Below, piece after piece: positions 26,001 through 34,434 of a DNA stretch of 37,859 bases; within the stretch, counting starts at the first letter, position 1; every line of letters starts with the position of its first letter. A program made the translations under genes and the position numbers. Location of the stretch: positions 1 through 37,859 of the forward strand of contig DLHF01000027.1 in the NCBI GenBank assembly GCA_002483085.1, given 5' to 3'. The stretch is from Ignavibacteria bacterium UBA7675. GTDB lineage: Bacteria; Bacteroidota; Ignavibacteria; Kapaibacteriales; UB7675. The notes below the pieces were generated by a model. The model ran no database searches and was not told the DNA's origin. It saw only the letters and a list, made by a program, of their open reading frames with translations.

Positions 26001-27798
26001 CTCCATAGGCTTCCTCATTGGCACTGCCGCCATAATAGGTAGACCATAGCCACTCTCCCTGTGGGCTTAGCTTCAGTATAAAAGCATCCTGTGTGCCCAT
26101 CAGCGATGTCTGGAAAGCCTGCACCACAGGAAAATCGCTGCTCGACGTTGCACCGCAGATCAGTATATTATTTTTTCTATCGGTTGCTACAGAATATGTG
26201 TACTCATAGCTCTGCCCACCATAGTACGTAGACCAGAGCGGCACGCCGCTGATGCTCAGCCGGATGATAAAACAGTCTGTTTCTCCCATCCGGGTGGCCT
26301 GTAATGGATTGCGAAGAGGGAAATCATCGCTTGTCGTCGTACCGCCAACAATGATAGTATTGCTGTTGTCTACAGCTACGGCATCGCAACCCCACGGCGC
26401 TATGTAGCTCTCAGAGCCAGAACCACCGAGATAGGTAGACCACAGCAAGCTACCCGAGCTGCTGAAATGTGCAATAAAAGCATCAGTCATACCGCCCAAG
26501 GCTGGCTGAAATGCGTTGAAGGTTGGAAATGTATCACTCCACGTTTCTCCAAGCACAATAACTCCCCCACTCCTATCGGCGGCAACTCCATTAGCTATGT
26601 CATGCATTCCCCCTATACACGTTGCCCATAACCTCTGTCCATCGGGACTGAGCTTGAGTACAAATGATCCGCCGAGCGAACTTTGCCAAGCATTCTGTGT
26701 GGGAAAATCCGGGCTTCCGGTGCGGCCTACAACTGCGATACCTCCTGTGGCATCGGCTGCTATGCCCACAGCTATATCGTCGCGGCTGCCGCCGTAATAC
26801 GTCGCCCATATCCGCTCGCCGTCGGGCGACATTTTGAGCACAAAGGCGTCGTCGTAGTCGTCCTTTATGACTGATTGCAAAGCGTTGTGCAGAGGGAAGT
26901 CAATGCTGAAGGTATAGCCCGCTACCAGCACATTTCCGCTGGCATCAGTGTCGACATCATAGCCCCAGTCCTCGCTGCTGCCACCGTAGTAGGTAGACCA
27001 CAGTACATCTGGATCAATCACAAGCGGCTGAGTGGTATCGTAGTCGCCAAGCTCAAAGCTCACACTGCCCCCCTCTACCCGATACGCGCTTGCAATCTCT
27101 TTTCCACCCTGATAGGAATACGGTTTTTGCTCGTCGATGCTGCCTAATGGCGTCTGTATCTGAAGCGCGCCGTCCGCCTTGTGAACAAGTTTTTCAGCAC
27201 CTCTGTATTTCAGGCAAATACGCCGGGGATCACCGCCCGGATGCACAACAAAGTCGTACTTCAGTCCGCCTTTTTTTGTATACAGGACAAGGTCAATATC
27301 TGGATATACATTGCGGTACACGACCCGCCGATAGCCACGGACATCGGCTATGCCATCTGCACAGTGTGTATAGTAGTAGTTGAAGCGCCCGCCTATTTGC
27401 TCCTGGCCCACCGCATTACCCAACAAAGCTCCGCTGAATTCTACATCCAGACGGCAAAGTGTCGTGTGGCGGTCGTCGCTTGCACGATTGGTGGGCTGTA
27501 TTGCATTCATGCGCAGTAGATCAGCAACTACAGGCTGCAACAATGGCGGCTGCAAGGTCTGCTCCGTGCGATGGAGAACATAGCTGATACCGCTGTTCCT
27601 GCAATACAGCTTCATGCCTGCGGCTTCGGCTGTGAATAAAATGTCGGGACGGGTATTCCCCCCGGCATCCACAACCTGTCCGCGATTTTCGATAAATACA
27701 ATATCGCCCCTACTCCCGTTATCGTCTTGTCCGATAGCAGCAGAGGAACCGAGCACACATAAAAGCAACGATAAAAGAAGGATGTGCCATTGAATCAT
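23074..27798 (-). CDS. Secreted SBBP beta-propeller/Ig-repeat protein with type IX sorting domain
   Basis: 1574 residues from the ATG at 27798, chosen because AGGAG lies 7 nt upstream and the signal peptide (LLLSLLLCVLGSSAAIG) starts there. Residues about 35-260 form the N-terminal domain common before SBBP repeats (FIENRGQV, then YDFVVHPGGDP). Seven SBBP repeats follow at about 264-700. Each has W(S/A)T..GG then D.....V.G.T....FP, and seven fits a complete propeller. Next come Ig-like SprB/gliding-type repeats (YLWSNGATTASI, YAWSNGATTPSI, YRWTGGATSSSI, YLWSTGETTESI) alternating with PKD-like domains. An ASH-like Ig domain follows (about 1235-1345; WGAVVVGSTTQ, FHPQQAGVY), then a domain of uncertain fold. 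The end (about 1495-1574) is type IX-like: ISIQPHPVQEEL, IELYSNGG, MSSGVYWLVLRT. It is probably a cell-surface adhesin secreted by T9SS. Confidence 0.92.
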   Translation of the reverse strand: MIQWHILLLSLLLCVLGSSAAIGQDDNGSRGDIVFIENRGQVVDAGGNTRPDILFTAEAAGMKLYCRNSGISYVLHRTEQTLQPPLLQPVVADLLRMNAIQPTNRASDDRHTTLCRLDVEFSGALLGNAVGQEQIGGRFNYYYTHCADGIADVRGYRRVVYRNVYPDIDLVLYTKKGGLKYDFVVHPGGDPRRICLKYRGAEKLVHKADGALQIQTPLGSIDEQKPYSYQGGKEIASAYRVEGGSVSFELGDYDTTQPLVIDPDVLWSTYYGGSSEDWGYDVDTDASGNVLVAGYTFSIDFPLHNALQSVIKDDYDDAFVLKMSPDGERIWATYYGGSRDDIAVGIAADATGGIAVVGRTGSPDFPTQNAWQSSLGGSFVLKLSPDGQRLWATCIGGMHDIANGVAADRSGGVIVLGETWSDTFPTFNAFQPALGGMTDAFIAHFSSSGSLLWSTYLGGSGSESYIAPWGCDAVAVDNSNTIIVGGTTTSDDFPLRNPLQATRMGETDCFIIRLSISGVPLWSTYYGGQSYEYTYSVATDRKNNILICGATSSSDFPVVQAFQTSLMGTQDAFILKLSPQGEWLWSTYYGGSANEEAYGVAADGRDNVFLTGWTESSNFPVFDPFQAVSGGGSDAFVVGFDEHGGRIWSTYFGGDDRIWFEKGHGIATDNESRIVVVGATGSANIPMINAIQPIKSGSSDAFIVRFSCAAPRPETTPTGAIRICEGDSAIISAAPGYNSYLWSNGATTASIVVRKAGVYSVLTDASAPCNTASRPVTVDIVPRPMPEVIGPVALCEGARAFLRADTPYREYHWMFDTSVIATAQQVEISSAGVYTLTVTNDQGCTGSTTIAVASRPRPTTQIVAAPSATLCPGGSIILTAVGVFPAYAWSNGATTPSITVREAGTYAVFVTDENGCTSLTVSQKVDMADVPSSGIVGSLSVCAGNEAVYVVPKQAGMLYRWTATGGSIVSSATDERVRIRWTQSGAGSVVLTRTVQQCQSTTTLAVSVADSLQPDVIGVTELCPGFTTELRVAGVYAEYRWTGGATSSSIVVDTPGAYTVTVHNDQGCSGSTTITIVAGAVPQFMILGSARVCTNSTTVYTASDVSAAANFDWNVEGGAILSGRSTPAITVQWGAGTTGSVAVKVRHQNSLCEGETAMVVAIGGVLQPMVMAVPAVPCQGESVVLSAGSGFSSYLWSTGETTESITVSDDGEYSVVVSDGSGCAGSTTAVVIYRGTTFGLAGYIDWGAVVVGSTTQEVRTWVNRSAETVRVESWHFAPNLPEFAAAFIPPLPADIPPGDSLVVAVQFHPQQAGVYKSDLLVDILNPCPETLSFSISAMGTGTVVVASFPDTTALPWQRGYRMPLMAQITLGNEPGGHTVEFTATMDASVFFPTGLSRGVITGSAVDATTGERRVSGRIEHVELANQPSIATELIGDILLGERDNTVFTVEAFTLTDVPFSTSEKRQGVLTLEGICREGDTRFVRSKSGFGISIQPHPVQEELVVLVEVVEAGECVIELYSNGGRSNVLKRWRHVPGSDGAAIERYDVSSMSSGVYWLVLRTPTQTATQQFLIVQ

Positions 27799-27838
27799 AC
27801 GCACTCCTGGGACAGCGTCTTGACAGGATATTTTGCTC

Positions 27839-27867
27839 AAACTATTCAGGGCATGGCAATCTGTCAA
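27839..27867 (-). promoter_or_regulatory. Sigma70-like promoter of the propeller/OmpA unit
   Basis: On the minus strand a perfect TTGACA (27862-27867) is followed after 17 nt by TAGTTT (27839-27844), about 40 nt before the ATG at 27798. The -35 box and spacing are ideal, the -10 box is weak (3 of 6). Confidence 0.5.
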
Positions 27868-28046
27868 GTTTAAATTATTACTACCGCTCAAGTCGCATTG
27901 GTGAACGCAGTATTTCCCGCGCATTTTTCAGCAGAAATATCTTCCATGCACAACCTTTCACAGCGCTGATGATAGGAATAAACAAACAACGCGCGTCCGT
28001 ACCTTGTCGCCGTAGTTTTGCACTGTACAAGTGGGAGGTTAGAATG

Positions 28047-28175
28047 GCGCTTCGTCCTCTGCTCATGCGTTTAGTCGCTGCACCGCGCAGCATACGCCGC
28101 CGCGTGGCTGGCCGCCCCCAATCGCACCAGCATTACCGTAAAAACGATGTGCCAACGAGGCGACCGATAACAGCG
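28047..28175 (+). repeat. Dispersed intergenic repeat, copy C
   Basis: It has GCGCTTCGTCCTCTGC, then TGCGTTTAGTCGCTGCACCGCGC, which closely matches copy D at the right edge. After about 40 nt of extra sequence comes the core ATTACCGTAAAAACGATG and then GACCGATAACAGC. The dyad is weakened (ACCGT-AAAA-ACGAT). An in-frame stop and a spacer length unlike the others argue that the repeat does not code for protein. Confidence 0.65.
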
Positions 28176-29044
28176 GTGCACCAGATGCCGCAAGAGTACC
28201 CGCACCATAGACAATAATCTTTTCCTGAAATAATGTAGGAACGAGAGCAGCTTTTTTCCACTTGTAAACCGCGCATAGTCACAGCCTGGCCTCCCTCTTG
28301 CGAAATACATTAACAGCAGCCGGTTGTCCGCAGTTTCCCTCCTGACTGTACGAATAATCGCACCCAAAACTGCCCGGCTGCTGGCATTCGCACAAGTTCG
28401 CTATCAGCCATCCGATTCCGGCGCACGACGGTGTCGTGGACTATATACAAGCATTATACACAACAGGAATTGAGGTGTTGTGTGATTTACAGTTCATTGG
28501 TTTTGCTTCCCCCACCACGATACTTTTGGGAAATATCACGTACTGCGGTTATCCCGCCACACCAGGGGTTGTACGAAAAGGCAGACATGGCACCAGCTTA
28601 TGCAAAAGGCCACAGAGAAGTTCCTGCTTTTACCCTCTCCATATGCCCGAATGCGCCGCTGATGCCGTCTGCACACATACTTTTACCCGGCGGGTGCGGC
28701 ACACTAATAACAGAGCTGGCCTGCTCTGTAACAATAATCAGAGCGAAAACAAAGAGAACAGAATTATCATATGCCGTCTATTCTGACTCTGCCTATCCCA
28801 CAGAAATACTACCAACGGCCTCTCTTGGTAGTAGCTTGTAGCACTGCTCGCCTCACGTAATTAGCCTTCATGGAAAAAGACTTCCTTGTACACAGTGCTC
28901 CTTTTCCATAGTTTCCAGACTCTCCTATCTGTGTGTTGTAGTTACTATTGGAGTCATACACCAGACATCTGGAACTCTATCTACTATGGGTGGCAAAGCT
29001 ACCAGACACAGACAGTAGAATCAAGGGATAAAACGGGCACCAAC

Positions 29045-29076
29045 AAAAAACGCCCAACGCATTGGCGACGGGCGCT
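29045..29076 (-). terminator. Intrinsic terminator of the CcbP-like gene
   Basis: On the minus strand AGCGCCC and GGGCGTT pair across a 14-nt loop and are followed directly by a run of Ts, 35 nt after the stop at 29111. This is a textbook intrinsic terminator. Confidence 0.8.
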
Positions 29077-29110
29077 AATCAAGAATTGGTTTGTTTACGG
29101 GGGAACTAAT

Positions 29111-29785
29111 TTATCGGTTGGCAAACCACACGCGGTAATCTTTTACCGCTTCGTAGTTTTTAGATTTCTTGTCGAGTGCAGCCAGATCGCACAGAGGAAA
29201 ATCGACCATTGTACCATTGTGATCCATGCGGGCGAGAATGCCATAATAATCATCCACTCCACTGATATGGCTGATACTTACACTTTCGCCACGGGGGAAG
29301 GGAAACTCTTCTTCGAACTCGTCGATTTTTGCTGGGATCGGAAAGACCAAGGTCTGTTGCAGGTAGGAACTCCAAGCGTCGAGTGCATCTACATAGTTTT
29401 CTTCATCAATGCTGCCTATTACTTTTTTTATTCGCTCTCCACGGCCGCCAAGCTGAGCAAATTCTATGTGCTTCGACATCTTGTGGATCATGTGGTCTAC
29501 TTCATGGGGGTCGTCGCGGCAGGAAGCGAGCTCCAGATCGTCTACTGTAAGAGAAATCTCCGACCAGTTAAATCCTTCTTCATCACATTGCTCCACCAAA
29601 GCAGCGGGCATATTTTGCAGTGTGATACTGTCCCATTGTACAGCTACGATCGTCTCCTCTTCATACTCGTCTACTGTGGTGATTCTCCCTTGCCAGCCGC
29701 TTATGTCCATATCAAAATCGGGGTCTGTCAGCCCGTCTTTCACCCGCACACAGTCCCCAACCTTCAAGTGCTGTGCGTTACTCAT
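29111..29785 (-). CDS. CcbP-like calcium-binding protein with an N-terminal SH3-like domain
   Basis: 224 residues; AAAGGAGGTG precedes the ATG, one of the strongest ribosome sites in the window. The C-terminal half (about 125-224) resembles the CcbP family, small acidic calcium-binding proteins first studied in Anabaena: DAWSSYLQQTLVFPIPAKI, then an acidic stretch (DEFEEEFPF), GESVSISHISGVDDYYG, VDFPLCDLAAL and a terminal YRVWFANR. The N-terminal part (1-70) looks like an SH3-type barrel (VGDCVRVKDG, WQGRITTVDEY, VAVQWDSITL). No signal peptide is present, so it is cytoplasmic. It has its own promoter and terminator and is probably monocistronic. The calcium role is family knowledge, not shown here. 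Confidence 0.8.
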   Translation of the reverse strand: MSNAQHLKVGDCVRVKDGLTDPDFDMDISGWQGRITTVDEYEEETIVAVQWDSITLQNMPAALVEQCDEEGFNWSEISLTVDDLELASCRDDPHEVDHMIHKMSKHIEFAQLGGRGERIKKVIGSIDEENYVDALDAWSSYLQQTLVFPIPAKIDEFEEEFPFPRGESVSISHISGVDDYYGILARMDHNGTMVDFPLCDLAALDKKSKNYEAVKDYRVWFANR

Positions 29786-29842
29786 AAGGCACCTCCTTTA
29801 TGGATAGATTGAATAGATGTACTACCTTCCGAGGCACCGCAA

Positions 29843-29871
29843 AACTTACACAACCGCCGTGTGAAAGTCAA
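29843..29871 (-). promoter_or_regulatory. Sigma70-like promoter of the CcbP-like gene
   Basis: Minus-strand TTGACT (29866-29871) and TAAGTT (29843-29848) are separated by 17 nt and lie about 58 nt before the ATG at 29785. Confidence 0.4.
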
Positions 29872-29892
29872 TATGAATTATACAGCTATCAG

Positions 29893-30282
29893 CTATCGGG
29901 CACGGGTATCCACACATCGACCGCCCTGGCAAGCGAGCTCGGGTGTGTTGGGAACTGTGCAATCAGATACATATCCGTATTTAGCGTTGAGCTCTTCCTC
30001 AAATTTGTTGTATTCCCGCACCTTTCTCAGCAGCAATGGCTCGTCCACATTGTCGATGGAGTACACTACATATTCCCATGGACCACCGCATGGCTTCGCT
30101 CCAAACGCGAAAAACCGGCAGCTTCCTTCGCCGCTACAAGTGGGTGTGCCTACTATTTGCAGAATATCCTGCTTCATTGTACGCAGGCGCTCCTGGTCGC
30201 CGTCCTCGTCTGCCGAACACGATACAAAGATCAGTGCTACGCAGAGGGTAGCGATGCACCACATGACACTTCTATCTCTCAT
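29893..30282 (-). CDS. Small cysteine-rich lipoprotein of unknown function
   Basis: 129 residues from the ATG at 30282, where GGAGG stands 5 nt upstream; a longer frame to 30336 lacks such a site. The N-terminus is a lipoprotein signal (WCIATLCVALIFVSCSADEDG) with a probable lipobox IFVSC. The mature part has six further cysteines, paired in spacing: PTCSGEGSCRFFAFGAKPCGG, later SDCTVP and LACQGGRCV. GEGSCRFFAFGAKPCGGPW is a pattern seen in small secreted proteins of this kind, but I cannot name a family. It is probably an envelope protein with disulfides. Its neighbours (calcium-binding protein, MscS) give no clear functional hint. Confidence 0.75.
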   Translation of the reverse strand: MRDRSVMWCIATLCVALIFVSCSADEDGDQERLRTMKQDILQIVGTPTCSGEGSCRFFAFGAKPCGGPWEYVVYSIDNVDEPLLLRKVREYNKFEEELNAKYGYVSDCTVPNTPELACQGGRCVDTRAR

Positions 30283-30366
30283 TGCAACCTCCAGATAGAC
30301 AGGTGATTCTATGATTTTTATTGCTCTTCTTATCATAACACAGCACAGAGCGAAATGTTTCGCCTG

Positions 30367-31269
30367 CTACGGCTCTCCTCCGTCGCCGGTGGTCATTCGT
30401 ACATCGACATTACCGCTGCGAATGTGCAGCTCCTGGTGCGGATACGGAACAGGAATATTATGAGCGCGGAATTTTTTCATCACTGCGTAGTTCAGTTCGC
30501 TTTGCAGCGCGCCGGGGCGCGATGCGAGTTCACGCGTCCAGATACGCATAAGAAACAACATGCTACTCTCCCGGAATTCTCGCAGTAAAATATTCGGGCG
30601 TGGTTCCTTGAGGATAGCCGGATGCTCTTCCACCACTTCCATTAGCAGTTTTCGCACAATTTCAGGATCGGCATTGTAGGACACCGGCACCGGAAAATTA
30701 AACCGCACATTGCGATTTACATAGCTCCAGTTAATCACCCGCGACGTGATAAATTCAGAGTTAGGTACAATGATGGTGATGTTGTTATTAGTTACAATTG
30801 TCGTCGACCTCCACGAAATACGAATCACATCGCCGTTGACCTCTTCCACTTGAATACGGTCGCCTACTTTGATAGGTCTTTCAAATAAAATAATAATGCC
30901 GCTTACGAAGTTGTTGACGATATTTTGCAAGCCAAATCCCACGCCTACGCCAAGAGCACCAGCCAGAATAGTAATAGCACTAAGGTCAATGCCCGCAGTC
31001 TGTAGAATCACAATAAAACCGATACTCACGATAACATAGCGAACAATGGAGCCCGTAGCCTGCCGGATACCTACATCGACACTTCGGTTGATTAGCAAGC
31101 CCTCGCTTATCCATTTGCGGAGCTTGCCGGATATAAAAAATAAAAGAATCAACAGGCCAAAGATATACAGGAATGTCCACAGCGTAAAGGCCGTAGAGCC
31201 GATATCAAAAATCGGTATATTCAGGAATTGTTTGATATCGTATAGGATGTTTTTCAGAGACTGGAACAT
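30367..31269 (-). CDS. MscS-family mechanosensitive channel
   Basis: 300 residues. Three membrane segments lie at about 27-48, 75-95 and 97-120. The third is the glycine/alanine-rich pore helix (LAGALGVGVGFGLQNIVNNFVSG) typical of small-conductance mechanosensitive channels. The beta domain follows, with ILFERPIKVGDRIQVEEVNGDVIRISWRSTTI and the conserved PNSEFI. The cytoplasmic alpha/beta part runs to the end. Length and order match the basic MscS plan. It follows the permease gene by 13 nt, so the two are co-transcribed, and it would relieve turgor at hypo-osmotic shock (family knowledge). A small palindrome gcgaaa-tg-tttcgc (30350-30363) touches the end of the gene and may mark the transcript end. 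Confidence 0.93.
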   Translation of the reverse strand: MFQSLKNILYDIKQFLNIPIFDIGSTAFTLWTFLYIFGLLILLFFISGKLRKWISEGLLINRSVDVGIRQATGSIVRYVIVSIGFIVILQTAGIDLSAITILAGALGVGVGFGLQNIVNNFVSGIIILFERPIKVGDRIQVEEVNGDVIRISWRSTTIVTNNNITIIVPNSEFITSRVINWSYVNRNVRFNFPVPVSYNADPEIVRKLLMEVVEEHPAILKEPRPNILLREFRESSMLFLMRIWTRELASRPGALQSELNYAVMKKFRAHNIPVPYPHQELHIRSGNVDVRMTTGDGGEP

Positions 31270-31282
31270 ATGTTATCCGCTA

Positions 31283-33064
31283 CTATCTGAAGGGAAAAAA
31301 GATCGGTATAAGCAATACGCTGAGAATCCAAAACAAAAGGTTCAGAGGGGTTCCCACTTTGACAAAATCTATAAACCTATAGCGTCCCGGCGTGTACACC
31401 ATCAGGTGTGTCTGGTAGCCAATCGGGCTCATGAACGCAAGCGAAGCCGCCAGCGCTACCGCCATCAGAAATGGCATTGGGCTCAGGTCGAGCGCTCGTG
31501 CTGATACGATAGCAATTGGTGTCACTAATGCTGCGGTAGCATTGTTAGACATTGCTTCGGTAAGCACTAATGTCACAATATACAACACTGCAAGTAATGC
31601 TACAGGCCCCCATTCTCCCAGTGAATTCTGCAAGTAGCCCGCAAGCAAAGCGGCAGCTCCACTCGCTTCTAAAGCGACACCGAGCGACAGCGTACCAGCC
31701 AGCAGAATGACGACTTCCCATTCTATAGCGCGGTAAGCGTCTTCCAGAGAGATACAGCCTGTAAATACCATCAGCATGCTGCCAATAATAGCGGCAATGG
31801 AAATCGGCAAAATTTCAAAGGCGGCCACACTTACCACGCTAATAATAATCATAAGAGCCGGTATTACTCTGCTTTTTCGGAACGACGGCAACCCCGTTTC
31901 TGATACCACGACAAAAGCGTTATTCTCGCGCAGTGCTTGCACATCTTGGCGCGGCACTTGGATAAGTAGTGCGTCGCCCGAACGCAAAATAGTGCGACCG
32001 AGCTTGGTTTTGATAAGCGTACCGCGATGCCGTAGCGCGAGTACAATGGCGCGAAATCTCTCCTTAAAATTAATGTCTTTCAGCGACCGACCTTCGAGAA
32101 TGGAATACGGTGCTACAACAGCTTCCACAAGCACCTTGTCTTCATTTATCGGTTCGCTGTTGTCTGCCAGTTTGAACTCTGGCCTGAGCATAATCCCATT
32201 TTTATCGCGAATGCTATTGATCATTGCTGGTGAACAGCGAATACGCAAGATGTCGCCGTCCTCTACTCGTGTCTGCGGATGCACGCGCATCACCCGATCT
32301 TTGCGAAGCAGCTCGATAATTTCTGCATCTGAGTCGCTTATAATGTCGATCTCGGCATAGTGCTTATGGATGTAGGAGCTGCCTTTGGGAAAGACTATCT
32401 CGGTAATGTAGTCGCTGCTGCCAAACGACTGGAACAGATCGCCCGCTGGACGCCGCTCGGGAATAAGCCGCACACCAATAAGCATCATGTAGAGCATTCC
32501 AGCAGCAAAAATAAAGAGACCCACGGGAGTGAACTCAAACATGCCGAGCGACCGCCCTATCTCCTGCTTTGCAATCGAACTGACAATGATATTAGTGGAA
32601 GTACCAACGAGCGTACAGCAGCCGCCAAAAATAGAAGCATACGATAGCGGCATTAAAATTTTAGACGGGCTCACCTTCATGCTCTGTGCCGCTGAAAGCG
32701 CGACGGGAAGGAAAATAGCAACAACAGCCGTATTGTTGATAAATGCGGATACAATGCCGCTTACCAGCATAAAGGCCGCCAGCGAAAGCCAAAAGCTGCG
32801 CTTGCCTAATCTCGCCATCAGATCGCCCACAATATTTACTGCTCCGGTGCGAAACAGCCCGGCACTGAGAATAAACATTGCGGCAATGGTAACTGTGGCT
32901 TCGTTGCTAAAGCCGTTCAACCCCTGCTGGGGTGTAATAATACCACTGACTACCAGAACAACCATCGCAAGAAGAGCGACAAGTTCCACGGAAATCAGTT
33001 CGGCTACAAAAAGAACGACGGACACCAGCAGAACCAGCAAAACCAGCACGATGTCAAAGGTCAT
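31283..33064 (-). CDS. SLC13-type permease with two cytosolic RCK_C (TrkA-C) domains
   Basis: 593 residues from the ATG at 33064, preceded by AAGGTGGAG; the longer frame to 33133 would run into the queA terminator. Membrane segments fill about 1-200 and 385-593. The first set contains the SLC13/DASS signature FINNTAVVAIFLPV and GTSTNIIVSS, and the second its inverted counterpart EAMSNNATAALVTPIA and FMSPIGYQT. Between them (about 200-370) are two RCK_C domains (ending VEDGDILRIRC and LRSGDALLIQVP). Proteins of this build transport anions such as sulfate, dicarboxylates or tricarboxylates; the substrate cannot be told from sequence alone. The pairing with MscS in one operon suggests an osmotic or anion-balance role, which is inference. 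Confidence 0.9.
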   Translation of the reverse strand: MTFDIVLVLLVLLVSVVLFVAELISVELVALLAMVVLVVSGIITPQQGLNGFSNEATVTIAAMFILSAGLFRTGAVNIVGDLMARLGKRSFWLSLAAFMLVSGIVSAFINNTAVVAIFLPVALSAAQSMKVSPSKILMPLSYASIFGGCCTLVGTSTNIIVSSIAKQEIGRSLGMFEFTPVGLFIFAAGMLYMMLIGVRLIPERRPAGDLFQSFGSSDYITEIVFPKGSSYIHKHYAEIDIISDSDAEIIELLRKDRVMRVHPQTRVEDGDILRIRCSPAMINSIRDKNGIMLRPEFKLADNSEPINEDKVLVEAVVAPYSILEGRSLKDINFKERFRAIVLALRHRGTLIKTKLGRTILRSGDALLIQVPRQDVQALRENNAFVVVSETGLPSFRKSRVIPALMIIISVVSVAAFEILPISIAAIIGSMLMVFTGCISLEDAYRAIEWEVVILLAGTLSLGVALEASGAAALLAGYLQNSLGEWGPVALLAVLYIVTLVLTEAMSNNATAALVTPIAIVSARALDLSPMPFLMAVALAASLAFMSPIGYQTHLMVYTPGRYRFIDFVKVGTPLNLLFWILSVLLIPIFFPFR

Positions 33065-33118
33065 ATTCTCCACCTTGCGCGTGTATGGTACAGGTGCGAA
33101 AAATACATACTTTACTGT

Positions 33119-33146
33119 AAAAGAAAAACGCAACCCGGGGGTTGCG
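33119..33146 (-). terminator. Intrinsic terminator after queA
   Basis: Arms cgcaaccc and gggttgcg form a perfect 8-bp stem, followed on the minus strand by TTTTTCTTTT, 54 nt after the queA stop. It separates queA from the permease operon. Confidence 0.85.
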
Positions 33147-33199
33147 TTCTCTTTACTTTAGAGTATGTACACCGGTTATTTGTTCCCGGGCGCTTTATG

Positions 33200-34237
33200 C
33201 TATACGATCAGCAGTGCATCGCCATAAGCAAAAAACCTGTACTGGCTTTTCATAGCCTTGCGGTAGGCGCGCAGTAGCTCGTCCTTGCCCGCAAACGCGG
33301 CTGAGAGCAGCATCAGTGTCGACTTCGGAGGATGGAAGTTCGTAATGAGTCTGTTCACCACCTTAAATTCATACGGCGGATAAATGAACTTGTCGGTCCA
33401 GTCCCGGTTTTGCTTGATAGCACGGCTTGTAAGCACGCTCGATTCCAGCGCGCGTACTACACTTGCACCACATGCAAAAACGTTGCCTTTGGCCTTCAGC
33501 GTCTTGTTCACCATTTCGACAGCATCCTTGCCAATCTCGAAGTATTCGGAGTGCATTTTGTGCTTTGTAAGGTCTTCTACATCTACGGGCTGAAAAGCGC
33601 CGTAGCCAATATGCAGAGTCACCTTTGCAATACGCACTCCCTTTTTTTCAAGTTTTTTGAGCAGCGGTTTGGTAAAATGGATACCTGCCGACGGAGCAGC
33701 CACCGATCCTGTGCGCTCGGCGAAAACGGTTTGATACGTTTCCTTGTCGAGTTCGGTTGGCTCGCGCCTGATATAATCCGGCAGCGGCATCTGTCCTATC
33801 CTGTCTATCACCTTGTGAATATCACCTTCGTAATTGAAACGCACGGTGCGACCGCGCGATGTGGTGTTGTCGATAATTTCGCAGTAGAACTTGTTGTTGT
33901 CAAAGTAGATCTTGTTGCCGATACGCACTTTCCGCGCGGGATCCACGATCACATCCCAGATACGCTCTTCGGCCTTGAGTTCGCGGAGCAGCAACACCTC
34001 GATCTTGGCATTGGTTTTTTCCTTTTTACCGAACAGGCGGGCCGGGAACACCCGGGTATCATTGAGCACCAGGCAGTCGCCTTTTTTGAAATAATCGGTA
34101 ATGTCGGAAAACACCCGATCCTCCATATCCCCCGACTCTTTATGGTACACCATCATTTTTGCCGAATCGCGTGGATCGGCTGGGTACTTTGCAATAAGAG
34201 TTTTGGGAATGGTATAACGGAATTCAGATAATTTCAT
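33200..34237 (-). CDS. queA: S-adenosylmethionine:tRNA ribosyltransferase-isomerase
   Basis: 345 residues from the ATG at 34237, which has AGGAG 8 nt upstream; a GTG nine nt earlier lies too close to that site. QueA transfers the ribosyl part of SAM to 7-aminomethyl-7-deazaguanine in tRNA to form epoxyqueuosine, the last but one step of queuosine synthesis. Family landmarks are present: LIAKYPADPRDSAKMMVY near the start, FKKGDCLVLNDTRVFPARL, GRTVRFNYEG, MPLPDYIRR, AERTGSVAAPSAGIHFT, VTLHIGYGAFQPV, and LITNFHPPKSTLMLL near the end. Length is normal. It is a single gene with its own terminator and is transcribed away from the CobW-like gene. No deviation from the family is seen. Confidence 0.97.
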   Translation of the reverse strand: MKLSEFRYTIPKTLIAKYPADPRDSAKMMVYHKESGDMEDRVFSDITDYFKKGDCLVLNDTRVFPARLFGKKEKTNAKIEVLLLRELKAEERIWDVIVDPARKVRIGNKIYFDNNKFYCEIIDNTTSRGRTVRFNYEGDIHKVIDRIGQMPLPDYIRREPTELDKETYQTVFAERTGSVAAPSAGIHFTKPLLKKLEKKGVRIAKVTLHIGYGAFQPVDVEDLTKHKMHSEYFEIGKDAVEMVNKTLKAKGNVFACGASVVRALESSVLTSRAIKQNRDWTDKFIYPPYEFKVVNRLITNFHPPKSTLMLLSAAFAGKDELLRAYRKAMKSQYRFFAYGDALLIV

Positions 34238-34339
34238 CGAATTCACTCCTCAAGGTGAATAAATGAAGTACGCTCACGCTTAAACAGTCTGTGAGGCATC
34301 TTCTGTCCTTGTTATTATTGTTATTTGCTACTTCGCGCC

Positions 34340-34362
34340 AGCACTATCAGTGCTATTTTTTT
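34340..34362 (+). terminator. Terminator-like hairpin in the queA/cobW divergent region
   Basis: Perfect stem agcact-atc-agtgct followed by ATTTTTTT on the plus strand. No plus-strand gene ends upstream of it, so it would terminate either a short leader transcript of the CobW-like gene or an unseen small RNA. Confidence 0.5.
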
Positions 34363-34434
34363 GCCGTATTCATTAAAAATGCGTGAATATACATCGCTGT
34401 AGGAGGGGTACGCAATAAAATTCTGCAAAAACCG

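Larger units (their letters stand above)
27799..29110. other. Gene-poor region of 1.3 kb
   Basis: I see no supported gene. It holds the promoter of the propeller gene (27839-27867), repeat copy C (28047-28175) and the terminator of the CcbP-like gene (29045-29076). The open frames at 28071-28367 and 28431-28841 have no recognisable domains, no good ribosome site and overlap each other's strand-opposite frames. Between 28200 and 29040 nothing structured stands out. It could be a decayed gene, but I cannot name one. Confidence 0.5.

Noticed and set aside
28431..28841. Plus-strand open frame of 136 codons in the gene-poor region
   Set aside because: No domain, no ribosome site, and an overlapping second frame of similar length; composition looks random.
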